Below are positions 44,317 to 59,189 of a stretch of DNA of 64,000 nt, in pieces (position 1 is the stretch's first letter; every line of letters begins with the position of its first letter). A model generated the notes under the pieces. It saw only the letters and a list, made by a program, of their open reading frames with translations. It was not told the DNA's origin and ran no database searches. The DNA comes from Cristatella mucedo (taxonomy: Eukaryota; Bryozoa; Phylactolaemata; Cristatellidae). The stretch lies in contig WPIO01000001.1 of NCBI GenBank assembly GCA_009760855.2, positions 1,699,501 to 1,763,500 of the forward strand, in the 5' to 3' direction. Both the position numbers and the translations under genes were made by a program.

Positions 44317-45299
44317 GTGGGTAATTAAAGAAATTTCTTACTCATATAGATTTTTAAGTTTGAATCGGTAAAATATATTGAGCACGTGCAGCGATACCTT
44401 AATTAGTCACAGCTGTACGTACTCTAGTTCGTTAACATTAGCATAAAAGTCATCATGAGTTATGCCAGTGACATGAACTATGCTTGCAAAACACTAGTTA
44501 TATCTGTCAAAAACATGTGAAATCACTTTTTTTTATTAGTTTTCCGTTAGCTTTCTGGGCAGCAATTCTCTCACTATTCTCTCCTAATATTTTGTTGAGG
44601 AAGCTCCGTTGGATCCAGGCAAACATATCCTGCTATCCATCACGCGTAAAATGGAATTCCGCCGCTTTGTAATTTATAATTGCTTCCATTTGCTGCAGAT
44701 TTAATTTCCGTCGCTGCATAATTGCTCGGCTGCTTTTTTGTATCATAGGCCCACAACAACTTATAAAAGTACACATATCTAGGGTTTTCCATAGAAAGAG
44801 GGCTAATAAAACTAATAAAGCATGTTCAGTGTGCCCATTGAGATACGAACCTCTGAAGTTCATTACGACAGCTGAGAAAAAACAATTCAGCTTACAGTGA
44901 TAATGACATTCACATACGTATGTAGATTATATAAACGCAATGTGAAAGACTAAAATATATGAAGCGAAACATGTGGTTTCGACGTTTCGCTTTAAACATA
45001 ACCTCAAACGACGATTTCACAATGGATTCTAGTCACTAGAAAATTTCAAACTTTGTGTGTACTGAATACGTTTTACCTAAAAGGTTCGAGATCTTGAGAC
45101 CTACGCTAACAAACAAAATTAAGAACATTGGTTGGCGTGACGGGTAGCCATAGAAGTCAGAAGTTGTAATAGGTACGTCGAGCAAGTTTATTGAACGGAA
45201 AATCTAGTCGCTGGAAAACTTAAAAGCCAGTCTCTCAATAATTGAATCAATTAACTTATGCCATAATATCTGCGCGCCATTAACATGTCCTTTTCCAAA

Positions 45300-46475
45300 A
45301 TAGCTTTTAGAGGGATGACGTGTCGTGTGGGGGTCAGGTCTCAGACATGAGAAGGGTCACCTGTGGAGTCCCTCAAGGGTCTGTACTTGGTCCCTTGCTG
45401 TTCTCCATTTATACGCTACCTCTGGGAAAAGTGATTAAGGCCCATGGAATAGGATATCACTTCTATGCTGACGATACTCAGTTGTATTTGTCATTTAAAC
45501 CGTCGGAATCTGCTGCAGCAACTGAGAAACTGAATGCTTGCCTTGCCGATATTCGATCCTGGATGTCGGAAAACTTCCTGAATTTAAATGACGATAAAAC
45601 CGAACTGCTTCTCATAGCACAACCTAAGCGTGTGGCTGGATTAAAATGCTTTGCTGTGCTAATAGGTGATTCTATTGTGCGACCTTCACCACATGCTCGT
45701 AATCTGGGTGTCGTGTTCGACAGCTGCCTCAATTTCAAAAGCTTCATTCAGAAGAATGCCTCTACAGCTAGCCATCAAACCCGATCCCTATCCAAGATTA
45801 GAAGCTGTCTCCCACAGTGGCTTGTAAAAAAGTTTAACTTGCTCTTTAGTTCTGTCTCGGCTTGATTATTGTAATTCCCTTTTGGCTGGGCTACCAAAGA
45901 AAGCTATCATGCCACTACAGCGGACTATGAATATGGCTGCAAGGCTGGTCTTCAAGTCCCAGCGGTTTGAGCACGTGTCACCTCTGCTGAAAGAGCTAGG
46001 ATGGTTGCCGGTTGAGCAAAGGATACAGAGCAAAGTTCCTACGCTGACCCACAAGGCCCGCCACGGCTGGGCTCCTTCGTACCTAGCTGAACTGCTGCAT
46101 CAGTTTCAGTCTGTTCGCACCCTCAGGTCCTGTGTGGACAATAAATTAGCTGTCCCATTCCTCCGCTTAAAAACCGTTGGCGACAGAAGCTTTAGCTCTG
46201 CAGGTCCTAGACTGTGGAACTCGCTTCCGCAATTCTTACGCAACGACATCTACTCTTCAACTGCCGACTATGGCACATCTGTTTCAGCGGTCCTGAACTG
46301 CTACTTCTATGCTACTCACTACCTCAACTGCTCTCCTAATTCTGCTATGCTTCCCACTTTCTCTTTTTTGCGTGAGACGAAGTCTGTTGGCTACCGAATG
46401 CGTACCGAAAGCCGCTTAGGCTGTGAGTCCACTATACAAAACTCTCCTGCGTAACACCCATATGGTCTTTATGAC
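45300..46475 (+). repeat. LINE family B, reverse-transcriptase to 3' end
   Basis: The RT shows [16 protein letters not shown] and the catalytic box [10 protein letters not shown], then [44 protein letters not shown] and SSAGPRLWNSLPQFL: the C-terminal half of a CR1/L2/Rex-like ORF2. One frame change occurs near 45865. Most of the element upstream is missing, a usual 5' truncation. It sits in a P450 intron in the sense orientation. Confidence 0.88.
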
Positions 46476-47357
46476 TTTGTGGAGTTACTGAAGGAGATAC
46501 ATGACCAGATAGCCAGCTTGACATTCAAGTCTCTCTTTGGCATTCAAGTATCTCTACTTTTAACTGTGTCATAATGCTAGAGCATTTCTACCGTGCTTAA
46601 AGTATTGCACCAATCAAGTAATTCAAGACTTTACCGTCTTCCAGCATGCATTTCTATAACTTCCTCCTCATCATATATCTCTCTTCATAGACAGTAGCAC
46701 TCTCACAGATAATGCAAAGCCAGGCTTCTCTGTCGGGCAACAGCGACCTGACAAGAACCCTAGGCCCCGGGCTTCCCATTCAGTAGCTCATCCGCTCCAG
46801 AGCCCTGTTACGCAAGTTTAGGTCACGTGTCTTGATCCAGCTTTACTGTCTGGAATATCTAATCCCAAGGCTGTCCATTACACGTCAGTTACTATGACGC
46901 TCGACGTCTAGCTTTGCCTTTAAGCGAAATGTGCTCACTGCTGAGCCTACGACCTAAACCGCGACTTTGGATGGATGGTACGAGTGTAGTGCCACTATTT
47001 TCGGAGGGAGAGTATCCTTAGCTAAGCTTCAGGATCCATTTTTTATTTTTTTATGCACTACTAGCAAATTTGAGACGTGGATGTGGAAATCACCTATTTC
47101 ACATAGTTTCATACATCGCCGTTTAAAGTAAAGCTGCAAAACCACTCATTTTGCTGCTTTCTCGCATCGGTTAAGTATACGTGACGCCCCGCCCGTACTT
47201 TCTTCAGCTTGTTGCTATCTCGTTTGTAATATATCATTGAACAGCGGATATCCTTTCTTGTATAGCCTATGTGAGTGCCTACCATGTGATTTGATTCTCT
47301 TACGTTACAATGTAATTGCAGCATCCTCATTGTAGTTTTTAGTGGTGGTAGTAAAAC

Positions 47358-47951
<594 letters not shown>

Positions 47952-49294
47952 AATTTACTTTGGCTGTTAAATGTACGCGAACGTGATGGCCTGAGAAGTC
48001 AGAATTGACTAATCAGTACAGCCATGCTGTAGCGCGATAACTGTGTGCAGGTCTAAACTGAGATCTATACAATAAGGCAACCAAGAAAACAGCTGCAGTC
48101 ATGCCTTTGACATAGCTTCTGAATCGAGCTCTATCTTGTTTCTAACCAATGAGCTGGAAAGGTAAACCTGGCGGATTGTTATAGCCCAGTGAGATCCTAA
48201 AGACTGACATCATCGCTGCACAGATTTCGCCCTGAGATATCATTGTTCCGAATTTGGCGTTCAGTCATTTCTTTATATGGTATACTGGATGTTGCTTTCC
48301 AACAATCTTCGAAAAAACTTTAATCGACTGGAACTGATTTTAAGCCTCACTTTTTTCGCTCTTTCATCGCATCAACTTTCATTGCTGAAGTCTCGTTCTT
48401 TGACACAAGGGTCCACTTCTAAAGTGACCTTTCATTTTTTTTAAGTACGTACCAGCTCCACAGCCAAGTCTGGTTATCTTTTCGAAGACGTATCGCTGCA
48501 AAAATGCTGGCCTCATTAAATAGGGAGCCACAGTTGAGCTTTTCATTGCAATTGTGTTTCTCTACTTGGATTCTTGCGACTAGCCATTCGCCAGTCATCC
48601 TCCTGGTGCACTGGGAAGGTCTTTGGTGCAATATGTGAATCTAGGCTTGTGCTGTCTTGAACGATACACTTGCCGCATTTGACCACTTTTCATCGACCTG
48701 CACGTATTCCCAACAAGATGCGAATCTCTGAGTATTTTTTTACTGCATATTAAATTAATTCATTCGCTTTCTCCAGTCTGCCTAATTGAACTCCTTTAAA
48801 CAATCGATGCCTCATACCTCCCATTTATCTGTATCATGTCATTTGAGCACGCCACTAACTGACGTCGAATCCTTTTGCCGCACTGCCTTCGGCTTATGCT
48901 CTCTCAAAGCTTGGAAGCTCAGAACTCAGCCTGACGTCACGATAGCTTCCGATATCTTGACTTTGTAAAAGAAAAGCCTAAGCCTCGTTTTTCTTTCTTC
49001 GCAGTATTTGCTCTCTAATCCCGCGAGAGCTTACGAATGCTAATGCTGGGCATTTATCACTAAGCAATTGTAATATTTCGTATACAGAGACGGTTGACTG
49101 CCGTACTATACTAATTTCTTCGCATCCTTATAATTGTTAGAGCAAAACTTTTGCTAGTTCTTCGTAAACGGCCAAAGAAAGGTCTTTCAGCTGCTTGTGA
49201 TCGCAGCCGTGCGGAATTTTTATGACTCCGATCCAACTAACGTGGATAGTATCAATTGAATTTTAGTGATTAGCTGACTTAATATTCGTTTTAG
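47952..49294. other. P450 intron sequence
   Basis: Mostly unique AT-rich sequence, with a LINE family A fragment at 48780-48990 (frame containing FGLCSLKAWKLRTQPDVT). No exon is seen. Confidence 0.5.
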
Positions 49295-49588
49295 GACAAA
49301 GATCACCTTCTCTCAGTGATCGCCAAAAGATGTCATGTGTCAATGCCTTCCTTACAGAGGTACTATGATTTGGAAACATAGCTGCACTGGGATTGCCCCA
49401 TAGGGTAATTCACGACGTCGTTCTGAATGGAACATGTATACCCAAAGACACGGAAATCATCATAAACCTGCACTCGGTTCTACACGATGAAAAGATTTTT
49501 GATGAGCCATCTACATTTCGACCAGCGAGGTTTTTGGATGCGGATGGGAAATTTAAGCATCAGGAAAAACTCACCCCGTTTGGCTTGG
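49295..49588 (+). CDS. Cytochrome P450 exon (K-helix to PFGLG), nonsense in ExxR
   Basis: It starts after CGTTTTAG and ends in phase 1 before GTGAGT. The frame reads RSPSLSDRQKM, FLTEVL, then TGA exactly at the Arg of the K-helix ExxR motif (49365-49367), then AALGLPHRV, LNGTCIPKDTEIIINLHSV, a meander with FRPARFLDADGK and TPFGLG. ExxR is needed for the haem-pocket salt bridge, so this allele cannot give a working enzyme. It joins correctly to the last exon at 56112. Confidence 0.85.
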
Positions 49589-52500
49589 GTGAGTTGTATA
49601 GATTTTCCTACATCAGTCGTATAGCAGGCCGGAGCCAGAGGTTTAGGGTACAATTTGTTTGTTGCTGGCCGTTGGGTGCTCGGCTGAAAAGGCTTTAGGG
49701 CATCCGTTTTGAAGCAGAGAGCGTGCGGCCTAAAATACAGATCATCTGCAAAAAACTCTAAAGACACTTAAAGCTCCAATATTACGTCTCTGCTAGCGGC
49801 CTGAATTTTATCTCTGTTAGAAGCCTGTAGCTATTCTTGCTCAGCCATTGCCGATTGATTCACTCTGTTATAAATTAGTCCCGTGCTTATGAATTTTAAA
49901 CGAATTATGAGCTCCAGGCTTCCGATAAGATGTTCGACGGCTTCTACATGCGGCCAGATCCTTAGCTTGTATAATTGCCTCTTAATGAACGTTTTTCTAC
50001 ATCTATTTATAAAAGGTGGCACCTTCACTATGTGATATTCTGTTTAATTGCATTACCCAGTGATATTCGTGATAAAAAATCTGTGTATTTTCTCCAGATC
50101 ACCGAACATCTGCGGCTAACTGCTAACAACCAATATGGGTGCAGAATTATTGGATTACAATGCCACAGTACTTTTACGGTGTGAGCTTGCATTCCCGTAT
50201 CTTTCGTAAACGATTAATCTAACTAGTGCATAATCAGACAAAGTTGTGCTCTTTTTTCCGTGGTTCACAATTTGGCTATTGCACATGGCAATTGTGCATA
50301 TCTCTTAGCTTTTGTAGTCTAGAAATCAATGAAATGTGTATTTTATTGTGCACTCTTGCACATGGCTTCCCAACTTTTCAGCCACTTCTCCGAATGGGTG
50401 GCTTATGGCTAGATGAATAACTTGATAATAATGATTCGTAAGTCGCTAGAAAGTATTACGAGTCTCTGGGCCTGACAGGATGCCGGCCACGTGATATAGC
50501 TCAGCTGGTTGAGGCAGACGTCATTTTTGTCTCGGCGCAGAATGGCAGTTACCCGTAGAGCTGTGTGCTTTAGAGTAGCTAAACGTTATCACAGGCAATT
50601 AAAAATGGTCCGAGATTGAACTAATTTATATAAGAATAATGCTGATTGGCGAAGCTTTGCCTGCCATTCATTAAATCTTACATAAATATCCAAGTCATAT
50701 TTATTATGTATTTCTCGCTTTATCAGAAGCAATAAAAGAGTAAAAACGTTACAGCATTGTTTATTCAAACAGAAATTTGATGCGGTTCTTTTACCAGCTT
50801 CGTAAATTTTAAGCTACTTAATTAACATTAAGGTTATAAATTTCTACTAGCACACGTAAAAGTCGTATGATCAAGTGCAAGTTAGATCACAAGAGGGTTA
50901 CATATCGGTCGTGAATTCAAATTCAATGAAAATAAACGAGTAAAGAAAGATAGAATTTCATGATAATTAGTATTTTAAAGCCATAAAAACACAGATATTT
51001 GCAAAAGGCTTTAAACTGTTTGATTATCCGAGTCAGTTTGTGGTTTCACTTAGAGTAAGTTGTACCTCTTGATCTATCGCGCCGTCTCATCAGCTGCATC
51101 CTTTGACTTATAGTGCTGCTTTTTTGACGGCAGTTTATCGCAGTACAAGTTGAACCGGTAATATGAAAAGCTCATCGAAACCTTTTGAATACTGCAAACA
51201 TTACCTGAATATGAGATTGTGTTTCTGCTGCTAAAGTAAGCTGACATGCCATTGTAAAACAACTGTAGCAAATAGTTAGGTGGTTATACGTTGTGTTCTG
51301 TCACGTTGTGTTGTGTTTTGTCGTGTTGTGGTCTGTCTAGCTTGTTGATACCTACTGCGGAAATGAAAAGAAGCACAAGCATTCAAGCTTCTAGCAATAA
51401 ATTACTGTACGTGCAATTGTTATAGGCTCAATAATTTATTATCTGCGGCTATCATTGATTGATTGTCTAAAGCTTAGTGGGCAAAGAGGCAAATATATTT
51501 ATCCCTTACTAAAGTTTTGGTGCGAATAATAATAGTAATACAGTATAATAACAATAAAATCACATTTATATAACGCCATCAGAGAACTTAATCGCTTTTT
51601 GGGCAGTTGGCAGGTGATGTCATAAATACAGATTGAAATTGTGATGTCAAAATAAGCCTAGCAACGATGGCAAACAGAAGCAGCTCACGGAGGTTACCGT
51701 TATTTATTTGACCGGTGAAATATTTGCTTCTTCTTCTCAATGACATCATTATGCCAACATTAGTGCATGCGGATCATAGAAAACAAAACTTCTACCGTTT
51801 GGCACTAGCCTGAGCTTCGCAGCTCGAGCTAGCTAGCACAAAGGACGTTCTGAAGTGGCATCTTAAAATAATTAAAACTAAATCCCTGCTTAAGTAGGAG
51901 TCGCGTTTAGCCATAAATATATGCACGATCTTACTCTAATATGTGGTCACTTTTAGAATTTCTGAAATCCTTCACTTTCCTGTGCTTATGTACGTCTGTG
52001 CTAAAGCTATAAATTAACGTATTCTAAATGCTTCTCAACGACATAATTTAACGTGACTGCCACAAGCAATTGGAAGCTCTTTCTGATAGAGTACGGAAAC
52101 CTTGCAGGAAACGTGAGTTAGTGGCAGTTTAAATGATGGTGGAATCAAAAAACGAAACCTAAAGATTAGACCTATTAGCTAAGTATTGCAGCGGTGAATA
52201 CTTGGTAACATAGGCTAAACTAGGCTATCTAAGAATAATAATAAAAATACTAGCTGGTTTAACAGCTTCTTTTGTATAGCGACAGAAAAGCCTTTACGGC
52301 TATTACTACCACTTGCAGCAGCGATAAAGGATAGCGCCCACCGCAAGAATTGAACCCACGATCTTGGGACCGACGTCGTAAAAATCAACTGCCTTACCTA
52401 GTGCGCCATTACGGCTCACCAGAATGAAGGAATAGCGATATTAGTTAGATTATTAGGCTAACTAGTGATTACGGAACCCTTCAATACATGCCGAAGAAAA

Positions 52501-53269
52501 GCATTGGTCAAGTCATTCAGATGAACATAATGAATTTAAGCGTTAGTGTTCAGACTAGTAGTACCGGTATTGCTTAATTGTTAATATCTTGCGTAAATGC
52601 GAGAACTTATTTTTATACTTCTGAAAAAATATGGACGTTTACGCGCTTAAGATTATGGCTAACAATCTCATTTATTTTTTCCTGAATTTTATTTTCCCTT
52701 GAGATCCCAAATTCAGGACGAATGCTAATAATGTATATTAACTTATTCGTGTTCCAACTTCCACATAGTTATTCACAGGCACAGTATGCAGGTTTAAATT
52801 ATGCTTGAAAAAATTGTACTTTTTTTAATAGACATTAAGAAACTTTGAAACTATCTAACATATAATAAGTTGCATTTAGGACAAAACTTTGGCATTAAGA
52901 ATGCACGGAAAAGAGTTTTATATTTGGCAGTTCAAACACACAAGAAATTATAGATTTCAGGTCAAAAGATTATGTCTGCTTTAAAGTCTAAGACTTGGAT
53001 CATATGCATCCTTTTCAATGCATTTGAATTTGTCATAACAAAAAATGAACATTCTTAGATGACAAACTAAGCATTGTTTGGTTTTTTCGTTCCAGTTTTA
53101 TTCCCGAAAACCTGCATCTTAGCTTGAGTAAAAGAAAAAGGTGTTCTAAATCCACGACCTGAGTCGTGGAATAGAGTCCTAAAGCAAAAACGCTCCTATT
53201 GCCATACTGCAAGCTGGAATTGTGTAATGCAATGTATCTTCGTCTGACACTCCACAAATCCACAAAGAC
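49589..53269. other. P450 intron, no exon seen
   Basis: AT-rich sequence holding a LINE family A tail (51530-51610, minus), a SINE-I copy (52245-52425, minus) and a GTTGTGTT-type short repeat near 51290-51345. Confidence 0.5.
52245..52425 (-). repeat. SINE-I copy
   Basis: Reverse orientation: GGTTTAACAGCTTCTTTTG, GGCTATTACTACCACTTGCA, AGAATTGAACCCACGATC (B box), CAACTGCCTTACCTAGTGC (A box). Confidence 0.75.
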
Positions 53270-55760
53270 TATGTGGGTGTTACGCAGGAGAGTTTTCTGC
53301 AGCGAACACGCAGCCTTAGCGACTTTAGGTACGCATACGATAGCCAAAAACTTCATATCACGCAACTAAGAGAAAGTGAGAAGCATAGCTGAGTCAGGAA
53401 AGCAGTTGAGGTAGTGAATAAGCTGGAAATAGCAGTTCAGGACGGCTGAAAAGAATGTGCCATAGTCGGCAACAGGAGAGTAGTTGTCGTTGCGTAAGAA
53501 CTTTGGAATTAATTTCCACAGTCTAGGACCTGCAGAGCAAAATATTCTGTCGCCAGCTAGTCTGTAAGCGGAGGAATACAACAGCTAATTTATCTTTCAA
53601 GCAGGACCCGAGAGCTCGAGAAGCGGGAACCTTTGCAGCAGTTCAGGTAGGTATTAACGAGTAGAGTCATGGCTGGCCTTATGGGTCAGCGTAAGAACTT
53701 TTCTCTGGATCCATTGATCTACGGCAACCATCCAAGCTCTACTAGCAAGAAGACACATGGTCAAACCTCTGGGATTTGTAAACTTGCCTTGCGGCCATAT
53801 TCATTGCCAGATGCAGTGGCCTAGTGGCTTTTTTCAGGTAGCCAATCCAAAAGAAGATAACGATAATCCAGCTGGCATAGAACTAAGGAGCTATTTAAAT
53901 TTGTTAAGCCACCGTGGAAGACAATCACAATCTTAAATAGCGATCGAACGTGATGGCTAGTTCACGAAACAGTCTTCCAAATGAAGCATTCAAAATTTAT
54001 GCAGCTGTCGAAGACGAGACCTAAATTCCGAACACATGGTGACAGTGGCACATCAGCATCATCAATTAGAAGGGCTAAGCCTTCTAGTCCAGCCATACGC
54101 CTAGGGTTTCCTTAGAGCAGCAGTTCCGTTTTATAGTCGATTAGTATATGGAATTTGCCTACATCCAGGATCGAATGTTTGCGAGGCAAGCATTCGGTTT
54201 ATCAGTCGTTGCTGCAGATCCTGACTGTTTAAATGACAAATACAGCTAGTATCATCAGCATTAAAATTGTATCCTCTTCAATGGGCATGAATCGCTTGTC
54301 GGGGGGGGGGGGAGGGGGGTGAGTATAAATTAAAAACAGACTAGCGCTGAGGACGGACCCTTGAGGGAGTCCACAGGCTACTGGTCTTTAGGATGAGACC
54401 TGACGCCCACAGCTACGGAAAGAAGAAGATTGGAGAAGTGATTTAAAGCATGCCACGTGATTTAAAGCATCGTCTGCCAGACCAATCGTTGTTCTTAATC
54501 GTTCAAATTGTCAAAGGCAGCGGATAGATCTAATAGGCAGTGACATTCTCGTCATCGTTGCTGCATATCATATGTCAATGGTTACACGGAGGAGAGCAGT
54601 TTCGGTGGAGTTCTGCGGTTTGAATGCTTAATGCAGCTTTTCTAAAGTTTCATTTCTTCTTAATGTGTCCTAACAGCTGCTTAGTGACAATTTTTCAAGA
54701 ATATTTGAAGATAAAGGAATAAATAAAACAGAGCGATAGTTTAAAAGGACCTCAGTATGTAATCCAAGCTTTTTAATTATCGGTCTAACGATGACCGATT
54801 TGAAAGACTCAAGTACAACCCGTTTTTCCAGAGAAGCATAATAAATCTCGGTTATGGCTGGACTAAGTTATTCTGCAAGTAAAGACCGCAGAGACGACGT
54901 TATTGGGTCTTCAAGAGACGAACTATTTTTACTAGACCTCGCTAAGGTAGCCATATTGTACACAGAAACCTCGGAAACTCTTTTAAGGAAGATTACAGGT
55001 TGCGACTCAGCCATTGCTTTAGTCGGATGGGGCCTCATGGAGGCACAAATGTGCTCCATTCTTTTCAGTGGAAAAGGCTGAAAACCTTTGGTCTAGCCGT
55101 TAATATCCGAAGAGTGAGACTTCGCAGGATTGGCCAGCAAATCAAATTGTTAGTCGTCGTCTTCTAAATATGCTATGGGTCTGACTGGCTGGACTTCAGT
55201 TTTCGAGTGAAAAAAGAAGCCCTGGGTTTAGACTCGAAATAAGTCTTTTTAAAATCGACTTTATCAGGTCGAGACTTCTTCAAACGGCGTTCAAGCCTGC
55301 GCTTGACGCGGCACATCTTTTGAAGTTTTTTCGTAAATTGAAAGGAATCTCCTCGAATCTGTACACTGACACAATGTACGGGAACATGCTCTTCAAGAGC
55401 ATTCCTTAGTGTCATGCTCACTACTTCAGTGAAGTTATCGAGTATCGACCTTAGTAACGGTCTCCGGTCGACTTTTACCAAAATGCTGACGCACGGCGAG
55501 TAAGCTACTACCACAACGAGTACTAATCGGCACTTTAAACTTACGGGTCGTAGATTTGACAGCAGAACTGTTGATGAGGCCAATGCAGGATACAGGCAGG
55601 TTCTTAGTGACCCGCCGAAGAAGGTCCGTCGGTAAATATTGACAAATGGCGACATCGAACCTTATGCTAAGCAGGTCCTGTTTTGAGCAACATATCCGAG
55701 GACAGCTCATGAACAGTTTTAGCGAAGATATCAGGGGAAAATCCGAAGGTTTCACAGAAA
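53270..55760 (-). repeat. LINE family B, longer decayed copy
   Basis: The minus strand shows, in order, a connector region (LRRVTKNLPVS; KKLQKMCRVKRRLERRLKK), RT pieces (GLPQGSVL near 54370; KTELLL near 54120) and the LWKLIPKFLRNDNYS end with the family 3' terminus at 53270. It has many stops and shifts. It lies antisense in the last P450 intron. Confidence 0.75.
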
Positions 55761-56111
55761 AGTCAGGTAAAGGTCCACACTGCTCTTGGAGTCGCTCGAG
55801 GCTGCACTCTAGCGCAGGCGGGGGGGGGGAAGTACGTAATTATAGAGGCTCTTAGATTGACGTACGAAAAGAAGCTGTTGAATAAATCTGCCTACATTTG
55901 CTTTTCCCATTGAAATATTGTTTATAATTTCACTGCTAGACGCAAGACAAATCTGCAAGTTTTTATAGGTAAGTTTTGATCTCGGCTGACCTTGCAAAGA
56001 AAAACTATTGTAAATAAGCTGGCGTTTAAACGATTGGCTCGTTCGCTGCACAGCCGTGGCATTGGTGGAGAGAGAAAAAGTTTTTTAATTTCACTGGGCC
56101 ATCTTCTGCAG

Positions 56112-56287
56112 GTCGACGCAGCTGCATCGGCGAAGAGCTGGTCCAGATTGAGCTGTTCCTCTTTTTCACGGCCACGATGCAGCGCTTCACTTTTAGCGCC
56201 GCGCCGGGATCGACGCCGAACGAGAAAGCGCTGCTTGGAATAACCAGAAGACCGCTGCCCTTCAAAGTCGTTGCTGCGCCTCGCTGA
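56112..56287 (+). CDS. Cytochrome P450 last exon with haem-binding loop
   Basis: After CTTCTGCAG the two bases GT complete the Gly codon left by the exon ending at 49588, giving FGLG joined to RRSCIGEELVQ: a complete FxxGxRxCxG haem signature with the axial Cys. The rest (IELFLFFTATMQRFTF, then LPFKVVAAPR and TGA 56285-56287) matches CYP2-type C-termini. A second, related exon follows at 57854. Confidence 0.9.
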
Positions 56288-56788
56288 TTGGTCTGCAGCG
56301 CGTAATTATGAAAGGCTGCTTCGTCGGCCACGAATTGCAAATTATAGCAGCGAATCAGAACTCTTGTCTGCATACATCTTTTGAGTGACCACTGAGGATG
56401 GCTTTTTAACCGAAGATTTCTTGTACACATTCTTTCGTGCTGCCTTTACTGTAATTCACAATGCTCGCCGCTGCTCAGCTCTTGTAAACTTAGCTGAACG
56501 GCTGCTCCAGCTTTAACCTCCTCGTATTTATGAACGTCCGCTTACGCCACTACGTTAGCTTGGTATTTTTATTAAAATATAAAGTACAAAAGTTGGTAAA
56601 AGAGTCGATTTCTTTTTTTTGGACTTACATTTCTAAATACATTTCCGCGAATATGAGACATGCTTTTTTCTGCTGCTTTCTACCGGCACTTCCGTTCTCT
56701 TCCCTTCCAGCCACCCAACCTTTAAGAACAAAGAACGACGCTAGCTCAACTTCTGAAAGACTAGCTCCACCGACAGCAGCAATGACAT

Positions 56789-56940
<152 letters not shown>

Positions 56941-56944
56941 AGAT

Positions 56945-57075
56945 ATATGATCTACTTGTATAACGCATTAAAAAGAAATCTCCACTAAGGCGCTTCCCAT
57001 ATGCCACAGTGGTCGAACCCACGACCTAAGCTATCAAATGCATTCACCTAAACCTTGGGCTGTGACATCATACTC
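56945..57075 (-). repeat. SINE-II copy
   Basis: Reverse orientation: CTTGTATAACGCATT, AAATCTCCACTAAGGCGCTT, then GTGGTCGAACCCACGACC. Confidence 0.6.
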
Positions 57076-57853
57076 GACGATGTCAATAAATCATCGAAAC
57101 ATGAACACAGTCATAAGAGTGAAAAGAGGGGAGCATAATTTGAGACTCGTTATTTTACTATCATCTAAATTTTCGACAGTCTCATACTCCGCCCTCAATA
57201 AATGAATGTTTTCAGTATTTAAAGATGCCATTAGCAACTTATAAAAGTTGATTGCTATCAAACGCTTGAGGCTTGAGCGTGAGTAGAAGCTGTGCAATTA
57301 GTCTGAGCACAAGCTCTGATTTCAAGTAGAAGACTAAAAATCATAGGCCTCAGTCAATGGAAATTGTCTACTTCAACTAGCTGCTTTCAGCTGGGCTACA
57401 TCAATCACCGAGGAAAGCGTGCAACCTTGGTCTTTCTCAGACGAGTTGCCACAGCCGCAGCCGACCTAGCATAACAAGACAGCGTGAAAGAGGCAACTTC
57501 TGCATTTATAGTTAGCTCTTTATTGGCGAGTGCATCCGTGAGGAATACCTCGTTTTAGGTCGATGGAATCTGAGGCAGAGGTCGCATAAGCGCTGAAAAC
57601 TTTTAATAGCCTACTCAAGCACAAATTCTCTTTTTCCCAAATCCTCAGTAGCTTTCATCTACGATACCTAGCTCTAATGATTAACAATCGCCTAAGAACC
57701 TGGCTATTCTCGAGCACCTGAGCACTGCCAGCTATGCAGCCAAATAAATGGACAAGGCCATCCCGTTAATCCCGTCACAAGTTAATAGAGAGAATCTAGG
57801 TAAGCTAGCTAGTCCAAAGCTTAATAGCTTATTTTCCGAGTCCTCTTATGCAG

Positions 57854-58050
57854 GTCAACGCAGCTGCAGAGCTCGTGCAGAGCTCGCCCTGATTGAGATG
57901 TTCCTCTTCTTCGCAGCTACGAGGCAGCGGTTCATTTTTCAGACAGTGCCTGGATCGGCACCGAACACGAAAGCGCTTTTGGGGAGAACCATGAGGCGGC
58001 TGCCCCTCAAAGTAGTCGCTGTACCTCGCCGACTGGTCTCCAGCATGTAA
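57854..58050 (+). pseudogene. Duplicate P450 last exon, haem loop degraded
   Basis: It has the same acceptor layout (TTATGCAG|GT) and phase as 56112. It encodes QRSCRARAELALIEMFLFF, then RQRFIFQTVPGSAPN and LKVVAVPR, clearly homologous to the true last exon. The axial Cys is kept, but the conserved Gly two residues later is changed and the Arg two residues before the Gly-side is Gln/Arg. The frame passes the position of the other exon's TGA (here CGA) and ends TAA 58048-58050. The duplication extends on both sides (about 56000-56530 versus 57830-58330). Confidence 0.8.
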
Positions 58051-59189
58051 TCATGTAATCATGAAACGCTACTTCCTGAGCGATAAATTTAAAGCGAAGC
58101 AGAAAATAGCGATGCTTGTCACTCCAAAGATTTGGATTGACAATCCTAAAGTGCTCTAACTGACGGTTTCTCTTATATTTACCAGATCTCTTGCGGCCTT
58201 CACTCTGATTCACACTGCTCGCCACTGCTTAACTCCTGTAAGGTTAGCTAAGCTGTCGCACCAGCTTTAAACTCCTCGTATCTTGATGCCCTCTATCGGT
58301 ACTTCGTTAGCTGAGCATCTCCCTTTAAGTTTGCAGTTCCGCGAAAGAGTCGTTTGCTCGTGCGGGTCCTATCCTGCAATCAGAATGTAATTCCTTCTTC
58401 TACTTCCGTCGTAAGTCGGACGGTTTGATAACTTGCCCGGCAGATCAGCCATCGCACGGATGAAGGGGTCCTGTTTCTGGCGAGTAGAACGTGCCACTGT
58501 CGCCGAGCTCAAAGGTATGTTGCGGGGCAACAGCTAAGCGAATGAAGTCTGCTTAAAATTGGAGTGCAAACTGTAAACGACATGTAAGTGCGATGACGAA
58601 GAGCACACTATCTGGCCGTGCTCTCGAATGCAATTTTCGGGGTCCGAAGTTGAGGAAGGGATCCAGTCTGTGAACTCGATGAGATCGAGCTGCCTGCTGA
58701 CTCGGCAGCAGTGCACGCATGGCTTCGGTCTCTTGTCGAGGGAATGATCAGCCCATTAGCACTTGAGTTTTGGGCAAGGCATCGGCGAGTCGCCAAACTT
58801 CAACTATGGTGAGATAATTACGGAACATTCTTTCATTCCTTTTCTGCCGAGAAAAAATGCAGACCTGCACATCCGAGTACGATGCACTTGGCGTATGCTG
58901 GTAGTGAATTGTGCTGCACACTCACGCATATAGGTAGTGGGCCTGCCCTCTCTTCGTGACTGCGTTTTGGTGCTTCTAGAAGCATTCCGAGGGCACGATA
59001 TTAAAGAGCGGCATCCTGAGTGGTCATTGAAAATCAGAAGCTGCATTAGCCTGCCTTAATAACTTCGTCTAGCCAAACTAAGAAGACGATTAAGCCAATC
59101 TAGACTAGTGTGGTCGTAACCATGCGGCTATTGTGTATAGTGCGCTCAGAAATCACAGTTCCCATCCCAATCATTCTATGAATTAGAAA
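58051..59189. other. Host DNA, no supported gene
   Basis: The first 280 bp continue the duplicated P450 3' flank. The remainder holds short unsupported frames. Confidence 0.45.
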